DNA from: Hygrocybe punicea
Lineage: Eukaryota > Basidiomycota > Agaricomycetes > Agaricales > Hygrophoraceae
NCBI GenBank assembly: GCA_963556145.1
Contig: OY744463.1
Coordinates: forward strand, 1,426,001 to 1,490,000
Direction of reading: 5' to 3'
Length of the DNA: 64,000 nt
The translations under genes were made by a program, and so were the position numbers. Position 1 is the stretch's first letter. Every line of letters begins with the position of its first letter. The notes under the pieces are model-generated. The model saw only the letters and a program-made list of their open reading frames with translations. It ran no database searches and was not told the origin of the DNA. Below are positions 1-12,158 of the stretch, one piece after another.

Positions 1-2474
1 TGATCTACATCTCGCTGTGGATCTATTCATTGAAAACAGTGATACAGCTTACACTAAAATCTGACAAGCTATTCTACGTCGGCATCCTGAAGATGATATA
101 CCTTCATATGATCAAATGACACAGAAGATCATTGAACTTACAGGCGTCGACTCAGTTGTGAATGATATGTGTCCAAACAGCTGTGTTGGATATACCAGCC
201 CATTTTCAAATCTTGAACACTGTCCCAAATGCAGAGAATCTTGTTATGATCCTATCATCCTTGAGAGGACCAATGGTGAGACGAAAAAGGCTCAGCAACA
301 ATTCCATATCATTCCAATCATTCCCTAACTCCAAGCGCTTTGGCGATCGCCAGAGTGTGCCAATCTCATGCGTTACCATCTTCATCGCACCAAGGAGATC
401 TTAGGCCATCGAGATCTGTAAGGCCATGTTGATATTCAGTGCTACAACATCTACATTGGATCGGACTACCTCAAAGCTGTTGATGCTGGCTTCATCAATC
501 TAAACAACATGACCCTTATGCTATCAATCGATGGTGCACAGCTTTATCGCAACAAACAGTCAGATTGTACCATCTTCATCTGGGTCATTTTTGATCTCTC
601 GCCTGACTGTCAGTACAAGAAAAAGTATGTCCTCATTGGTGGGATAATACCTGGCCCCAATAAACTGAAAAATAGCGACTCGTTCATTTTCTGAAGCCTC
701 TACCATCTTATCACCCTCCAAAAAGAAGGATTATGCATCTGGGATTCCATCTCCAACACCGTTTTCACATCTCAACCGTTCTTTTTGTTTGGTATAGCAG
801 ATTTTGTTGGCATCATCCACTTAAATGGCCTTGCAGGTCATTGAGGAGCATATGGCTGCCGGCTCTATTATGCTGTCAAGGGGAGACAGAAGCAGAATAC
901 TAGGCATTACTTCTCTGCTTTGCTGAAGCCTGACAACTATGATGTCTCAGGCTGTAATCACCCTGACATTGACATTCGCAATCTCCCCCCTGCAATTGCT
1001 GCCGATTACAACCACAATCTCAAATTCGTCATTGCCACTCTGACCAACATGCAGTATAAGATCCGCTGGCTTAACACTGGTATCAGAAAACCAAGCATCA
1101 CAAGCGTCATGTCTTCTGAACGATGCCTTGGTATTTCTGCCTGCTTTGTTGCCAACTTGATGCATCTCACTGCTCTCAACATCACCAATCTCACACTTGG
1201 TCTCTTTCATGGGACACTCGATTGTCATCCCCATGACAACAAGCGGACAAGGGATTGGACAGTATTGCAGGATGACATATGGACTCAATACAGGAAAGCT
1301 GTTGCTGATGCAACTCCATATCTTCCTGGCTCATTCGATCATCCTTTCCATAACCCCGCTGAGAAGATCTCGAGTAGATACAAAGCATGGGAATTCCTCA
1401 CCTACGTCTTTGGTTTAGGGCCGGCATTGTTCTACAATGTATTGCCTGAGAAGTACTGGATTCATTTCTGCAAACTCGTGTCTGCTATTTGTCTTTTCTA
1501 CCAATGGTCAATCACTCCTACTCAACTCATCACGGCTCATCAACTCATTCTCAAATATTGCGGAGAATTCGAGCTTCTGTACTACCAATGCAAACAAGAA
1601 CGTCTCCACTTTTTCCACCCCAGTATCCATGCTCTTCCACACCTCACTCCTGAAGTACCTTGAGTGGGACCACAAGTTTATTATACACAATGGACCATCG
1701 AATGAACAATTGGAAACCTTGGTGAGGAGATCAAACAACTATCAAATCCATATGGCCATCTCTCCCAGCGTGCTGTCTGTCGTTGTCAGATCAATTCTCT
1801 GAAGGCTGCAATACCTGACCTAGACCCGGACACAGCTAATATTCCTTGTGGTGCCAAAGATATTGGTGATGGATATGTTCTCCTATGTGCCCGGGATGAA
1901 TATGCACAGAAGCTTCCTAACGTGAAGACAACTGCCATCAAGACATATTGTTAATGAGAGACTAGTGATGTAGCAGCCAACTGGGTCCCTCATATAAAGC
2001 GCTGGGCTCGTCTTTGCCTTCTGAATGGTCAAATTGGTCGATCAGGCTGGAAGGAGAAAAACAAGCCTCTCAAGCAGGTACGAATGGCTCAAAATGTTAA
2101 GGTAAGTTTTAAGCATCTTTCATTTACTCCTCATTTATTCCATGCAGTTGCTATTGCAGGATCAGATCTGATTTGTGGAGGTGAACTACTATTTCCAAGC
2201 TCAGATACAGGAGGAAGAATGCACCCTCATTCTCGTGACACTCTATTCAACTCCTGATGAACATCTTCTTTGTCTTTCACACAACACCCTACTTGTTTAC
2301 GCTCACCAACCCAATTCCATGATTGTTGTAGATGTGCATGCTCTTCAGTCTGTGGTCACTATGGTCCCTTTCCAATAAATTCCTGGCCAAGAGAACACTT
2401 TTTTTGTCATGGAGAAGTTGGGTCTTGAAATCAGTGATCTTGGAGGGGATCGGGAGGTGGTCATTCAAGAGTAG
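1..2474 (+). pseudogene. Plavaka-type (CACTA superfamily) transposase, decayed, 5' end outside window
   Basis: Fragments in several frames together give the order of a basidiomycete Plavaka transposase: a Cys pair region (CPNSC ... CPKC, about 171-237), the block MLSIDGAQLYRNKQSDC (about 518-568) followed by GGIIPGPNKLK (about 640-672), a long central part (920-1663, containing KYWIHFCKLV), and a C-terminal part with EEECTLILVTLYS (about 2209-2250) ending VVIQE and stop TAG at 2472-2474. A GT-AG intron fits at about 2102-2160. This family is a DDE transposase acting in the nucleus. Several frameshifts and stops separate the blocks, so no functional product is expected. The N-terminus lies before base 1. 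Family assignment is from recognition of the conserved blocks, not a search. Confidence 0.85.
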
Positions 2475-2560
2475 GTACCTAGGTATGCTGTATACAAAAA
2501 TATATGTATTATATTACTGTGACTTGGACATGACAACACTGTTCTCTCCCACCAACCGCC

Positions 2561-5500
2561 ATGTCCCAAGTCAAGCAAGTAAAGTCAAGCACTGCTGCTT
2601 CTACAACATACATCTAATTCGACAATGCGATCACTGTCCAAGTTGGAAATGTCACCAATGTTCGAAAATATGTCATAGATGTTGAAGTCATGGAACCAGG
2701 AATATGGTGGGTGCAAGACCATTGTATTGTATGTTTCCCTGACCCAGTTACCTTGTACTACAGACTTTTATCATCTACGTCAAGCACCAGGTCAACCTAT
2801 GCAAGCTCAAAAAAAAGAATGAGGATCCTGATTGTACATTGGTGTCGAATGCCAATCTGATCATGCCTTCATAAGTCCAGCACACTGGCAATTATCATAC
2901 AATGGAATTACCACTGCATTACAGGCCAGGCATATATATCAAAGCCAAGCCTATTCAACATGAATTGCAACAAGTTTCCAAGAACCCAGTTGTTATGGCT
3001 TCCCCTGCAAATATACTTCCCATGGGCTCCCCTTTCACACATGTTCATCTCATCTCGGACTCAGTATACCCTCCTGGTCTTGCCAGCATCCATTCATATA
3101 AGATTCGCCACTTTGTACCTGAGACCAACAACAATGAAATTAGTGACTGGGACAAGGAGAACATTCACCCACAGAAACATCGTAAGTTGGAGATACAATA
3201 CCTCTAGGTTTTCCTCCTCTTCATGAATTGTTGTCATAATGCTACATATATGCACCTGTATACCTCCCATATAACCATGCAAGCAAAATACGAGGCTCTC
3301 TAGTGCGTCACTCACCAGATTTCTAGTTTATCAGTTGCTACTGATGCAAAAATAGGTCCATGTATGACAGCATCCTGAAGACAAGGTTGCCAACTTCAGA
3401 TCAGTATGCAAGCTTCGGGAATGGAATGAGTTCCATTCGGCCAAGCAATCCATTCTTGATACTGCAGGAAGGGATGGCCCTGATCGCTTTGCAGCTTAAC
3501 TGGAGAGATTATCCTAGAGTTCATTACTAGTCGACAAAGGACTGGAAAGAGGATGGTTCCAATGCAACGGTCGTCAACGAGCTTCCAGCAATCAAGGGCA
3601 AGACCAGGGTAACCAAAGGTATCAACGTTACGGGAAGATACATTGAAGAAGTTGATGGCACAGTTGTCAATGGACATCAAATCAGCAACATGCACTATCT
3701 TGCTATGCAAGTTTTCAACCAACTCCTCAAACACAATGCTGCTCCCCTGAAATTCAAGTCAATTCCGCACCACGCATTTCAATTCTTTCTCCATGAGATG
3801 TACACTAATTTCCCAATACTATGTTTCTGTGAAGATCACTGAAAGGCTATCCATCTTGGCTTCTCGACCTATTCAGGCTGGTATCGCAACCACGTCAGTG
3901 ACAACGAAGGAAAGGCAGTCAAGGCAGAAGAGACTACACAAGAAAGCTTAGCTGTACCCAAAAAACGCCCCACCTTGATGGTTTTCACACAAGTGCTCAA
4001 GAAGTCTTGGCCAACACCAGCACCATTACCAACCCCCATTCGCTCACTGATGTCGAGGGTCCTCGACCCTCTGAGGCCATAAACTCGATATCTCATGAAT
4101 CCGCTCGAACCCGACATCTCTAGCAATCCATGCTCGAACCCAATGTCTCTAGCGATCCACGCTCAAACCCGACACAACCCAATGCACACCAACTAGCACG
4201 GCCACTCACGTACCTGGTCGGTCCACCTCCTAAACTCATGGAATCCCAATTATCGTAGACAGATCTCATCGGACTCGATTCCCAACTTCGGACTTGCCTT
4301 ATATACGCATCCTTTCATCCTTTGGAGATATTTTTGTGGATATTTACTTTTCCCTTCATTTTCCTGTCACCGTCATGTCGCAACCCTCTTTTCATTTCCC
4401 CATTTCTATTCCTCTTTGTTCTCTCTCATCAGCCAAGGACTCTCGTCCAAATCTAGATAGAGAATTTTGTAGTATAAAAACGGTGCCCAAGCGCCGTGTC
4501 AAAATAAGAAATCAGTTCCCCCGTTTCCTCTCTCTGAGAATCAGTCTCTCAGTAAAATCCATCGCACATATTGCTCGTCAGTTTCCTCGACACTCTCCCC
4601 GTCATTCTACCATCTTTATTTCTACATCTCTCAACACCCGACACACGACCCGCCGTACCCAACATTGTTAGTTATCAGTAGTATTACGCGGCGGCTTTTT
4701 ACTATTAGTTTCTTATCATTTCTTTGAAGCTTGCTAAACTATTCCCAGTCACTTCTATGCTGACACCACAGGTTAGGATCATTATTCCGCAGCCACCCCG
4801 ACCTCGCCACTACACCGACACCAGATGAGTTGGAGTATGCTAATGAACCTTTGCCTGAAAGTATTTTGGATCCAGAGCCAGTAGAGCTTGGAACTCCTGT
4901 TGACCTGTTGACTCCTGTTTCACCACCAAATCCCATTCTGCTATTCCCTGCTACAACTCCTGTTGACCAGCCAACTCCTATTTCACCGCCAACTTCCATT
5001 TCGCTATTCCCTGCTTCAACTCATGTTGATCTGCTGACTCCAATTCCACTGCTGATGTCTCCCAAGACCTCTTCAAATGTTCTCAGTGTTACAAACCCAT
5101 TGTATGTATCTTCCCTTGTTTGATCTTCCCTTATTTGATTGTGTACTCACTTTGTCCCATGATAGAGAAGATGCATTTGATGTGCTAGCAAATGGTGGTT
5201 TTCAGAACATTACTATTGATCAAGGTATGTTATACTATTGTGACAAGGTTGCTTCCTACTCATATCTAACTAGGTCCTTCTACGTCCAAGGAGAAAGGGA
5301 AGGGGAAGAAGAAGGTGGCTGTGGGAGAAGAGAAGGATGGGCCAATTTATCAGACCAAGTTGACGAGTGCCAGGTATGTGTGAGGTTTTGACATCATCTG
5401 TTACTTAGCAACTGCTTTACAATTATCAGGAATCTGTTTCTCAAGGACTACAAGGCAAAGCATCCCAAAGTAACGATGCTTGAATTCAATGCTGTGTGGG

Positions 5501-5658
5501 AGAAGCTTCCTCTTGAGGACCCAGAGATAATTGCAGTTTGCTCCCCAAGTTTCTCTTCTGATGGTGTTGCTGATGCTCCGCCCACACAGCGTTACACACA
5601 GATGAGCAACGGTCAGAAGCAATCTGCTAAAAATGCTAAAAACACTGCCAGCGAATAA
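2561..5658 (+). pseudogene. Unknown Pro/Thr-rich protein, split by a solo LTR
   Basis: Start chosen at an ATG in good context (CCGCCATG, 2561) followed by MSQVKQVKSSTAAS. An in-frame TAA about 18 codons later and later stops break it. Recognisable stretches: VGNVTNVRKYVIDVEVMEPG, then after an intron-like gap LHEMYTNFPILCFCEDH and STYSGWYRNHVS (about 3785-3900), then KKSWPTPAPLPTPIRS. The solo LTR 4051-4814 interrupts it; removing the LTR and one 4-base duplicate continues in frame as PTPDELEYANEPLPES. A repeated PTPISPP-like stretch follows and the C-terminus is at 5658 (KNAKNTASE). I do not recognise a function. Lying just behind a Plavaka transposase it could be a passenger gene of that element; this is inference. 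Confidence 0.5.
4051..4814 (+). mobile_element. Solo LTR, family A
   Basis: Starts TGTCGAGGGTCCTCGACC, ends CGCCACTACA. The same sequence recurs at 16079-16866 and, inverted, at 20101-21546. It contains a TATA-like TAGTATAAAAACGG near 4482-4496. Flanks CTGA (4047-4050) and CCGA (4815-4818) fit a 4-bp TSD with one change. No internal retroelement sequence follows, so it is a solo LTR. Its removal restores the frame of the gene around it. Confidence 0.85.
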
Positions 5659-6790
5659 TCCAATGCACATTTTCATCTCACACTATCGTTGCAAAAGTTT
5701 TCGTGCATATTAATTTTGTTTCACGCTTCTCAAGTCACACCATGGTTACCGGTTACTGTTGCACTGCGCCACGTCATTTTTCAAGCTACCAGCCTCTCGT
5801 AAGGTTCAATCATGTCTCTCGGAATGTCTAGGATGGATGATGGAAGATGGCTGCAAAGTCAAGGGGGTGGGAGTGGGGAGGGGCAGTGGGGAGCTGGGGA
5901 AGGGAGCAGGGAGCAGGAAGCTGGGAAAGGGGGAGTGGGGCTGGTGAGTATAAGCCAATGGACTCCAATCAGCTGTAATACAATGGAATTGTTCTTTTCA
6001 TTGTCTACAATATGAAACAAATACACTAAACAGCCAAAAACTGTATTGGAGACATTCTGGTGGTATATGTGGTGACAATTTGCCCTGAATGGACCCAATA
6101 GACCAGGATTCTGACTGGGTATGATGAGTGGTGGATAAAATAAAGAGGTAAAGTAGTATTTTTGATGCCCAATATAATATTGTAAAATTATGGTGTTAAA
6201 AGAGCTCCTATGAAGAAGATTGTAGAGAGAAAATTGTTCAGTTCCACAAATCACCATACACTAAATATTGTCCAAATATAATTATAGGAGTAGATACCCT
6301 TTAGAAATAGTACAAATTTCTTTTCATAACCATCTCAATCCCTGCAGTACTTCATGAGATATAGCTGAATTATCTTTATTTTTCTAAACTTCAAAAAATT
6401 TGAGTTAGTGTCAAGCTTGTTGCAAACAGCTGTAAAAGAGAAGACAGATATTTTAGACTAAAAACATAACTTCTTGGCTAAACTGGCATCAAAAATTGAA
6501 CTTCTCCTTAAATATAGTTTATGTAGCCCTGCAACCAACCTCATTATAATTTTATTAGCTTTCAAATCTCTAATAGTAAGACATCATTTACTGAGTACAT
6601 TTTACAATGGTTGAGCAGTTATCTTGAGGTCACATGCATGACCATTATAGCTGAGTGTGACTAAGTCTTTGTAAGCATTATTTATTTGCAAAAAAAAAAA
6701 AAGTTGTATGACAAGTTTTTCTGAAATCGCTGTAAATTTTAAATAATTATATATATCTGAGCTATTGTATCTTACAATTATTCCATATAG
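5659..6790. other. Non-coding stretch, no gene seen
   Basis: No gene recognised. About 5860-5945 is a G-rich purine run (repeated GGGAGTGGGG-like words); from about 5990 the DNA becomes AT-rich with poly-A runs (about 6690) and no recognisable coding or repeat structure. Confidence 0.5.
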
Positions 6791-7373
6791 TGAAGAGGGC
6801 ACGGTCCCTCTATACACAAAAATCCATCATATACAATACAACCCATCTCCATACAGTGACTCGTAACAAACCCCATCAACATACGTTCCAAAATCCATCA
6901 AACCCAGATCCAGACCTGATCCACAATATAGCTCGACACTCAATCCAACTATATACATTCTCATCGTGATGATCATTGACACCAATTCACTCCTATACTA
7001 CAACTCCCTGAGAATCCTATCGCATTTTATAGAGACATTGGTCAGTTAGATATAATTTATTAGATTTGATATTTACCATCTTTCCTCCAAACTAGCCTGT
7101 GTAGAACACCACCTCATTTAAGTACTATAAAATGTAGGGATAGTTGTACCAACAAATACAAGTTGACTCTTCACTCCAAAACAAGCTAGTCTATACTTTA
7201 TATAAAACCTCCCTATCCGATTTATGACCTAACTGGATCTGATTCCCAATTCACTCCAGAAACCAACCTGACTAACCAGACAGGCCCAATTCTTGCTACT
7301 CCTCTGATCATTTCTACTTACTAATCACACCCTTCATAGTAGATTTGAGTCTACACCCCCACTCACCATCACA
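6791..7373 (+). mobile_element. Diverged LTR, family B-like (5' LTR)
   Basis: Starts TGAAGAGGGCACGGTCCCTC, resembling the 5' hairpin of the TGTAGAGG LTRs in this window, and ends CACCATCACA. Length (583) is close to the 595-bp LTR at 53509-54103. It is followed by the same tRNA-primer-like tract, AACTGGAGTCCACTGCGAGG, as that LTR. Diverged, so an old copy. Confidence 0.6.
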
Positions 7374-7375
7374 AC

Positions 7376-7393
7376 TGGAGTCCACTGCGAGGG
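7376..7393 (+). other. Primer-binding-site-like tract
   Basis: TGGAGTCCACTGCGAGGG begins two bases after the LTR end CA. The counterpart after the LTR at 53509-54103 differs by only one or two bases in this block. Position and TGG start fit a tRNA primer-binding site of an LTR retrotransposon. Confidence 0.55.
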
Positions 7394-7669
7394 GTGTTCC
7401 AAGTACAAATCAACCTAGGTCTCCTATTACTACCTGACTCCGATCACATACACAAACCCTTCAAGAAAAACCTTCACTTTCAGTTAATGACCCAACAAAC
7501 CAAGAAGTATTATTTGACATACCTGATCACCTAACCTCACACATTTGCATACCCACTTGTGTCAGGATCCAGTACCCCTTTATTTACTTTGTCCAATAGC
7601 CTAGAACCTATCAATTTACCCCTCAAAATCCTGGTCATCCGCATCTCTTCAGATGATTCTTCTGAATTA

Positions 7670-7880
7670 CAGCCATTTGTAGAACCTAAGGAGCACATGA
7701 GAATTTCCTTTTTTTGAATAATAAAATACATGGGGAGTAAATTGGCTATAGCACGGTCAATATCAGTTGGATTACTTGGATATCTATAGCAGTGTATTCT
7801 CCTGGGCTGCCCACAGGTGCCCATCTCTTTAGAATTTTTGGATTCATTATTTTTCACATCTGACCAAATGTGGTATCTGG
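7670..7880 (+). repeat. Left TIR of Tc1/mariner-like element
   Basis: Matches the reverse complement of 10742-10952 with scattered substitutions. Ends TGTGGTATCTGG, 40 bases before the transposase ATG at 7921. Confidence 0.85.
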
Positions 7881-7920
7881 TTGACAGTCTCTTATCCCAA
7901 CAGCAATTGAACTCACTCCT

Positions 7921-9119
7921 ATGCCTCGTAAAGCTCCCCTTATGCCTGCCCAGGGCTTATATTCTCGGGATCTCAAGCGTGCTGTAATCCATCAAGCCTA
8001 CACTCTTGGTAGCAGCTCCACGGCTATAGCTATTTCACTCAACATGCCACTTCAAGTCATTCAATGAGTGCGGAAGCTCTGGGGTGAAATTGGGGAGATG
8101 TGCAGAGATAGGCAGCGGTTGGAGAGAGTGCTCCTGATGACCCCAGATCACATTGATGTCAGCTAAATGTTCACTCCTTGATAGAATGCTAACGAGTATC
8201 CAGTTCTTGCTTGCATTGCTTGAACACAGCCCGGACATCTTTCTTGATGAAATTCAAGAACAACTGCTCAATTTGCATGACCTCGATATCTCCTTGGCAA
8301 CTATTTGGTGTACATTGAAGTGGCTTGGCATTAGTTTCAAAAAGGTAAAACTTTCTCCCTCACATCGTGCTGTGTTGTAATCCAACTACTTCCCAGCTCT
8401 CTAAGGTTGCTTCTGAGTGGTGTGAACATGCCTGCCGCGAGTTTGTGCTGCAAATTGGCCATGAACTTATTGGATGGCTCGTCTGCGCTGTTGAAAGTGC
8501 CGTCAACATCTTGACATTGTATCGCGACAATGGATGGGCATACACAGGAGTTTGGGCCAGAAAGAGATGTAATTTTGTTCAAGGCTTGCGGTACGTTCAT
8601 TCTGCTGCTTGTCAAACTGATCTGACATTTCTAATAACTAGATACTCTCTGTTACCTGCACTCACCGTCAACAGCATCATCTATAGCCACATAAAACTTG
8701 GTGGATACAAGGGAGACGAGTTTTTGGAATGGCTGGGAGGTCTGTTACTCGTTATGAACCCATACCCTGGTCCCAACAGCATCCTCATTCTCGACAACTG
8801 CCAGATTCACCATGTCCCTGGTGTGGAGGACATGTGTGCCGCAAGGCAAGCATTACTACAACTTATGTTTCACCTAGCTAATCACACATCTGCCAGGGGT
8901 GTTCAACTTGTTTATCTTCTGCCCTATTCTCCTGACATGAACCCAATCAAAGAGTCTTTCTCATTTGTCAAGCAGTACATTCGTCATCATGGCTTACAGT
9001 TTCGCAATGCCGTTGAATTCGGTAACCCGGCCGATCCATACCTGTTTCTTTATGCTGCATTAGAAGCCATTACCGCCAGCAAGTGTAGGTCGTGGTTCCA
9101 TCATTCCGGTTATATCTAG
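7921..9119 (+). pseudogene. Tc1/mariner-like DDE transposase
   Basis: Start at ATG 7921 (MPRKAPLMPAQG). The N-terminal part LYSRDLKRAVIHQAYTLG and SSTAIAISLNMPLQVIQ looks like the helix-turn-helix DNA-binding region. A TGA at 8065-8067 interrupts it where Arg would fit (CGA to TGA). The catalytic part is 8367-9119: CAVESAVNILTLYRDNGW (the first Asp expected in VxxDES appears as Val), ILILDNCQIHH (second Asp intact), YSPDMNPIKESFSF (usual Glu after NPI replaced by Lys), and the typical end SWFHHSGYI. Introns fit at about 8346-8397, 8592-8642 and 8847-8898; the last starts GC, possibly a decayed GT. Dead transposase; family assignment is strong. Confidence 0.85.
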
Positions 9120-9206
9120 CTGTTGTTCTGTAGTTCCTATGTACCTTGTACCCGGTTCCTCAATAAATTCCTGTAGGTCGGTTTGACAAACTTGTTGTAT
9201 TCTATG
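9120..9206. terminator. Short convergent intergenic region
   Basis: Only 87 bases separate the stops of the transposase and the opposing gene. They contain AATAAA (9161-9166) for the plus gene. Shared 3' ends are usual for compact transposons. Confidence 0.4.
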
Positions 9207-10722
9207 CTAAGTCCAAAAGTATCTAATCCAGGTGCCTCCGCTTCCCATTTGCCCTGTCAATGCGTTTTGTTCTGCCCTAATCTCCTTCAGCAAAAATAAA
9301 GCATTTCCCAATGTCATTTTGAAGTTGGTTACAAGTTCCTGGCTACTGATCGGTAAGATGTCGTCAATGTGGTAGAAATCGGCATCAGTGAATGTATTGA
9401 TATATCGGGTAAGTAACCAATGATGGTGTTGCACATTGAGAGCCTGAAGGAATGTTGATATCGCTGGGTAAATGCTTGGTGCAGCACCATCAGGTGGATC
9501 ACTGGAGGGCAAGTTGTCAGGCACTGGCATCGTGGACGGTATGACTTTTGCCAAAGATGCTGGCGTCCCACTCGTCCCACTCCAAGCATTCGCCATTATA
9601 AATGGCCAAGCCCAAGGAGGTGGGCACCTTTCATTTGAAGGCATTGGTGGCGAAGGATGAGAATTGATGCTTGATTTGTGACTGGTATGACCTGAGAAAT
9701 CCGTGAAGAGTTCACTTTTTGGAGGGCTATGTAGCATGACACCATATGTGCCGGAAGCCTACAGTGGTCAGAGCCAATGAGAAGATAAGGATCAAGAGAA
9801 TACTTACCAGAGCAACTGCCCAGCCCCGTCATTGTCCAAATGTCATGGCAACGTGGACGCCATGTCGATTGATCTTGCAGAACTTGCTGGGTCCACATTT
9901 TTGACATTCAGAGAGCTTCTTGTCGAGCTGGGCCATGCATGTATTCTCCTATTCTGCAATCCCACCATCTTCTTGCACATCACTTAGATCGTTGTTATTG
10001 AGGTCAAGTAAAATAGGCTGTGCTTTTCTCCCCTTGCCAGTGGTCGTGCTGGTTGTTTTGCTGTGAGCACATAAGGAACCCAGATACTAGGCCATGCAGC
10101 ATTAGTAACCAAAGCAATACATTGTACATCCATACCTGTTCAGGAACAATAATTAAGATGGAGACAGGTGCAGCTTTTGCAGCTTTAGACTTCTTCGCAT
10201 GTGTGCCAATGACATCCTCAATCAAACCCGACCAGTCATCCTCCGAGGCCAAACTTATAGCCAAAGACTTGACGGTTGCCGTTGAGAGCTTGTATGAAAT
10301 TGTTGGCTTGCATGCCAGTGAGAGGCATCCAAGAGCTTCATATATAATCTCCAAAGCATCCACTAGGCTATCAGTCACAGACATACTGCGACACTGAGCA
10401 CCCAAGTCAGTCGGAATGAGAATGGAGAACTCTGAAAACATAGCATTATCAGTTTTTATGGAGGACTCAGATGTGGGGACTCACTTAGCACCTCAGCTGG
10501 CTTGTTTTCTTCCTTGGGATCAGGAGAAGAGGCACTCTTCGAAGGTCGTCCACGCTTTCTGGTGAAAGCAGGTGGTAACTGCAATGTAACACTAGCATCG
10601 GATAAGTAATTAGCATCATCTTGGGGTGATTCGGCAGGCAAGTCAGTAGCATCAATAGTTGCTGCCTTAGCAGCCGAGATTTTGGGTTTGGCAACCTTGC
10701 GCTTTGCCTTTGCCTTGGGCAT
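9207..10722 (-). pseudogene. Transposon partner protein with AT-hook, Cys cluster and SAM-like end
   Basis: Minus-strand gene starting at ATG 10722 (MPKAKAKRKVAKPKISA), 20 bases inside the right TIR. Order: basic N-terminus; AT-hook KRGRPSKS (about 10545-10560); intron; a hydrophobic/helical domain (FSILIPTDLG ... LVDALEIIYEALGCLSL, about 10100-10440); intron; an acidic stretch, then KKLSECQKCGPSKFC; intron; a Pro-rich linker; and a C-terminal helix set (PAISTFLQALN ... DFYHIDDILPISSQEL ... TLGNALFLLKEI) that resembles a SAM domain. At least two in-frame stops (a TAG before ENTCMAQLDKK, and FGQ*RGW where Trp is expected) break it. I recall proteins of this build as unnamed repeats in Agaricomycete genomes. 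Its place between the TIRs suggests it works with the transposase, perhaps in end binding. Function is inferred only. Confidence 0.65.
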
Positions 10723-10741
10723 GGTGGTCGTGACAAGAGTG

Positions 10742-10952
10742 CCAGATACCACATTTGGTCAGATGTGAAAAATGATGAATCCAAAAATTCTAAAGAGATG
10801 GGCACCTGTGGGCAGCCCAGGAGAATACACTGCCCTAGATATCTAAGTAATCCAACTGATATTGACCATGCTATAGCCAATTTACTCCCCATGTATTTTA
10901 TTATTCAAAAAAAGGAAATTCTCACGCGCACCTTAGATTCCGCAAATGGCTG
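10742..10952 (-). repeat. Right TIR of Tc1/mariner-like element
   Basis: Inverted copy of 7670-7880; ends GCAAATGGCTG followed by TA. Confidence 0.85.
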
Positions 10953-11106
10953 TAAGCTCACTGCCTTCCACACCAACTTCATCATCTTCAGCTCAACAAC
11001 AATTGGCTTCTGCTTCTAGTACCTTTTCATCTATTGTTCTGTCTTCAATTTTGTCTCTCGATCCCATTGCAACATCTATTATCATTTCATCTGTATTCTT
11101 GACTTC

Positions 11107-11941
11107 TAGGGATGACCACGGGTCTTGAACGGGTCGGCTCGGCTGACACCGCACCCGTACCCGTGAACACCTTACCCGGGGCAGTTTTGACCCACACCGC
11201 ACCCGAACATCCACGGGTCATGACGGTACACCTTACCTGTGGTGTACCGTCACGTCCCGCCGTCCACCACAGCCCCCGTTCTGCTCTGCAACCTCACAGA
11301 TGCAGCGCCGGCATCAATTGACGCGACGTGCTTGTCCACGAGGTGATCAACATGGGGAACAAGGGGGGCATGTGCCGTCGGATGCGGCGTTGTAGCGCAT
11401 CTGCAAGGTGGACAAGAGGGGGACGAGAGGGGGACGTGTCGCCGTCGTCGCTGTTGCGTGTCCACAAGGTGGACGAAGGGGGACGCGTCGTTGTTGCGTG
11501 TCCGCGAGGTGGACAAAGGCCCGGGCCGGGGGACACGTTGTTGTTGTTGTTGCGTGTCCGCGAGGTGGACGAGAGGGCGACGCGTTGTTGTCGTTGTGTG
11601 CTGTTGCCCCATGCTGTTGTTGTTGTTGTTGTCATAGCGTAGTTAGCTACAGTTCATTACTTGATCAGAAATTGAGACTTACCCAGGCCGGGAAGTGGGA
11701 GCACCACCCCCCGGCCGCTTCCCTGCTCCTTCCTTTGACTGTTCCAGTCGGTCGTCTGGTCGCCCTTGGTCGTAGCCATCGAGGTGGTTGTGGTGGTTGT
11801 GTGATGAACCCATGACACACCGCCAAACCGTGGGTACGGGTCACGGTATGGTCACGGGTGACGAAACCAAACACCCTACCCATACCCGCGCAACCCATTT
11901 TGGTAATACCGCGGGTTGACCCAAACCCGTGGTCATCCCTA
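11107..11941. mobile_element. hAT-like non-autonomous element (TAGGGATGACC family), copy 1
   Basis: TIR TAGGGATGACCACGGGT at 11107; inverse at the right end (ACCCGTGGTCATCCCTA). Perfect 8-bp TSD TTGACTTC (11099-11106 and 11942-11949), the size used by hAT elements. The middle holds a minisatellite of about 43 bp with CAA/TTG runs (about 11400-11640) and, on the minus strand, a short exon ending GGAPTSRP before a splice donor (complement of ACTTACC, about 11680-11730). Second copy, inverted, at 23197-24115. No transposase. Confidence 0.9.
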
Positions 11942-12158
11942 TTGACTTCATTATCTATGAATTTTAGTGTTCTGCCTCCCGATTTGTCAAATCTTGCAAT
12001 CTCATCTCCTATAGTCTTTACATCATTAATTCCAGTTCCTATCATTCCTGTTTCATCTACATCTATGTCCTTGGTTCCTGTTCCTACACCCATTATGACT
12101 ACTACCCATCAAATGCCTACATGTGGCCAGACCACTAGACAACTGCACAGATCATCTG

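Larger units (their letters stand above)
7670..10952 (+). mobile_element. Two-gene Tc1/mariner-like transposon with 211-bp TIRs
   Basis: TIRs begin CAGCCATTTG and run 7670-7880 and 10742-10952, equal in length. The flanks are TA (7668-7669) and TA (10953-10954), the standard Tc1/mariner target. It contains a DDE transposase (7921-9119, plus) and a second gene converging on it (9207-10722, minus). Each gene begins 20-40 bases inside a TIR, so the TIRs probably carry both promoters. Both genes hold stops, so this copy is non-autonomous now. Removing it rejoins the retroelement ORF around it. Confidence 0.85.
7460..12150 (+). pseudogene. Retroelement ORF (Ser/Thr/Pro-rich, Gag-like tail) split by two transposons
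   Basis: Behind the LTR and primer site an open frame reads VNDPTNQEVLFDIPDHLTSH, then after a frameshift LVSGSSTPLFTLSNSLEPIN and ISSDDSSEL (to 7667). Removing the Tc1/mariner element (7670-10952 with one TA) continues as SSLPSTPTSSSSAQQQLASA. Removing the hAT-like element (11107-11941 with one 8-bp duplicate) continues as LSMNFSVLPPDLSNLAISS and VPVPIIPVSSTSMSLVPVP. The low-complexity Ser/Pro/Thr composition resembles the C-terminal half of the Gag-like protein at 54287-55753. The frame being restored across both insertions is seen directly; the retroelement role is inferred from the LTR in front. Confidence 0.6.

Noticed and set aside
4294..4671. 125-codon frame inside the solo LTR
   Set aside because: Not kept in the other family A copies; LTR sequence.
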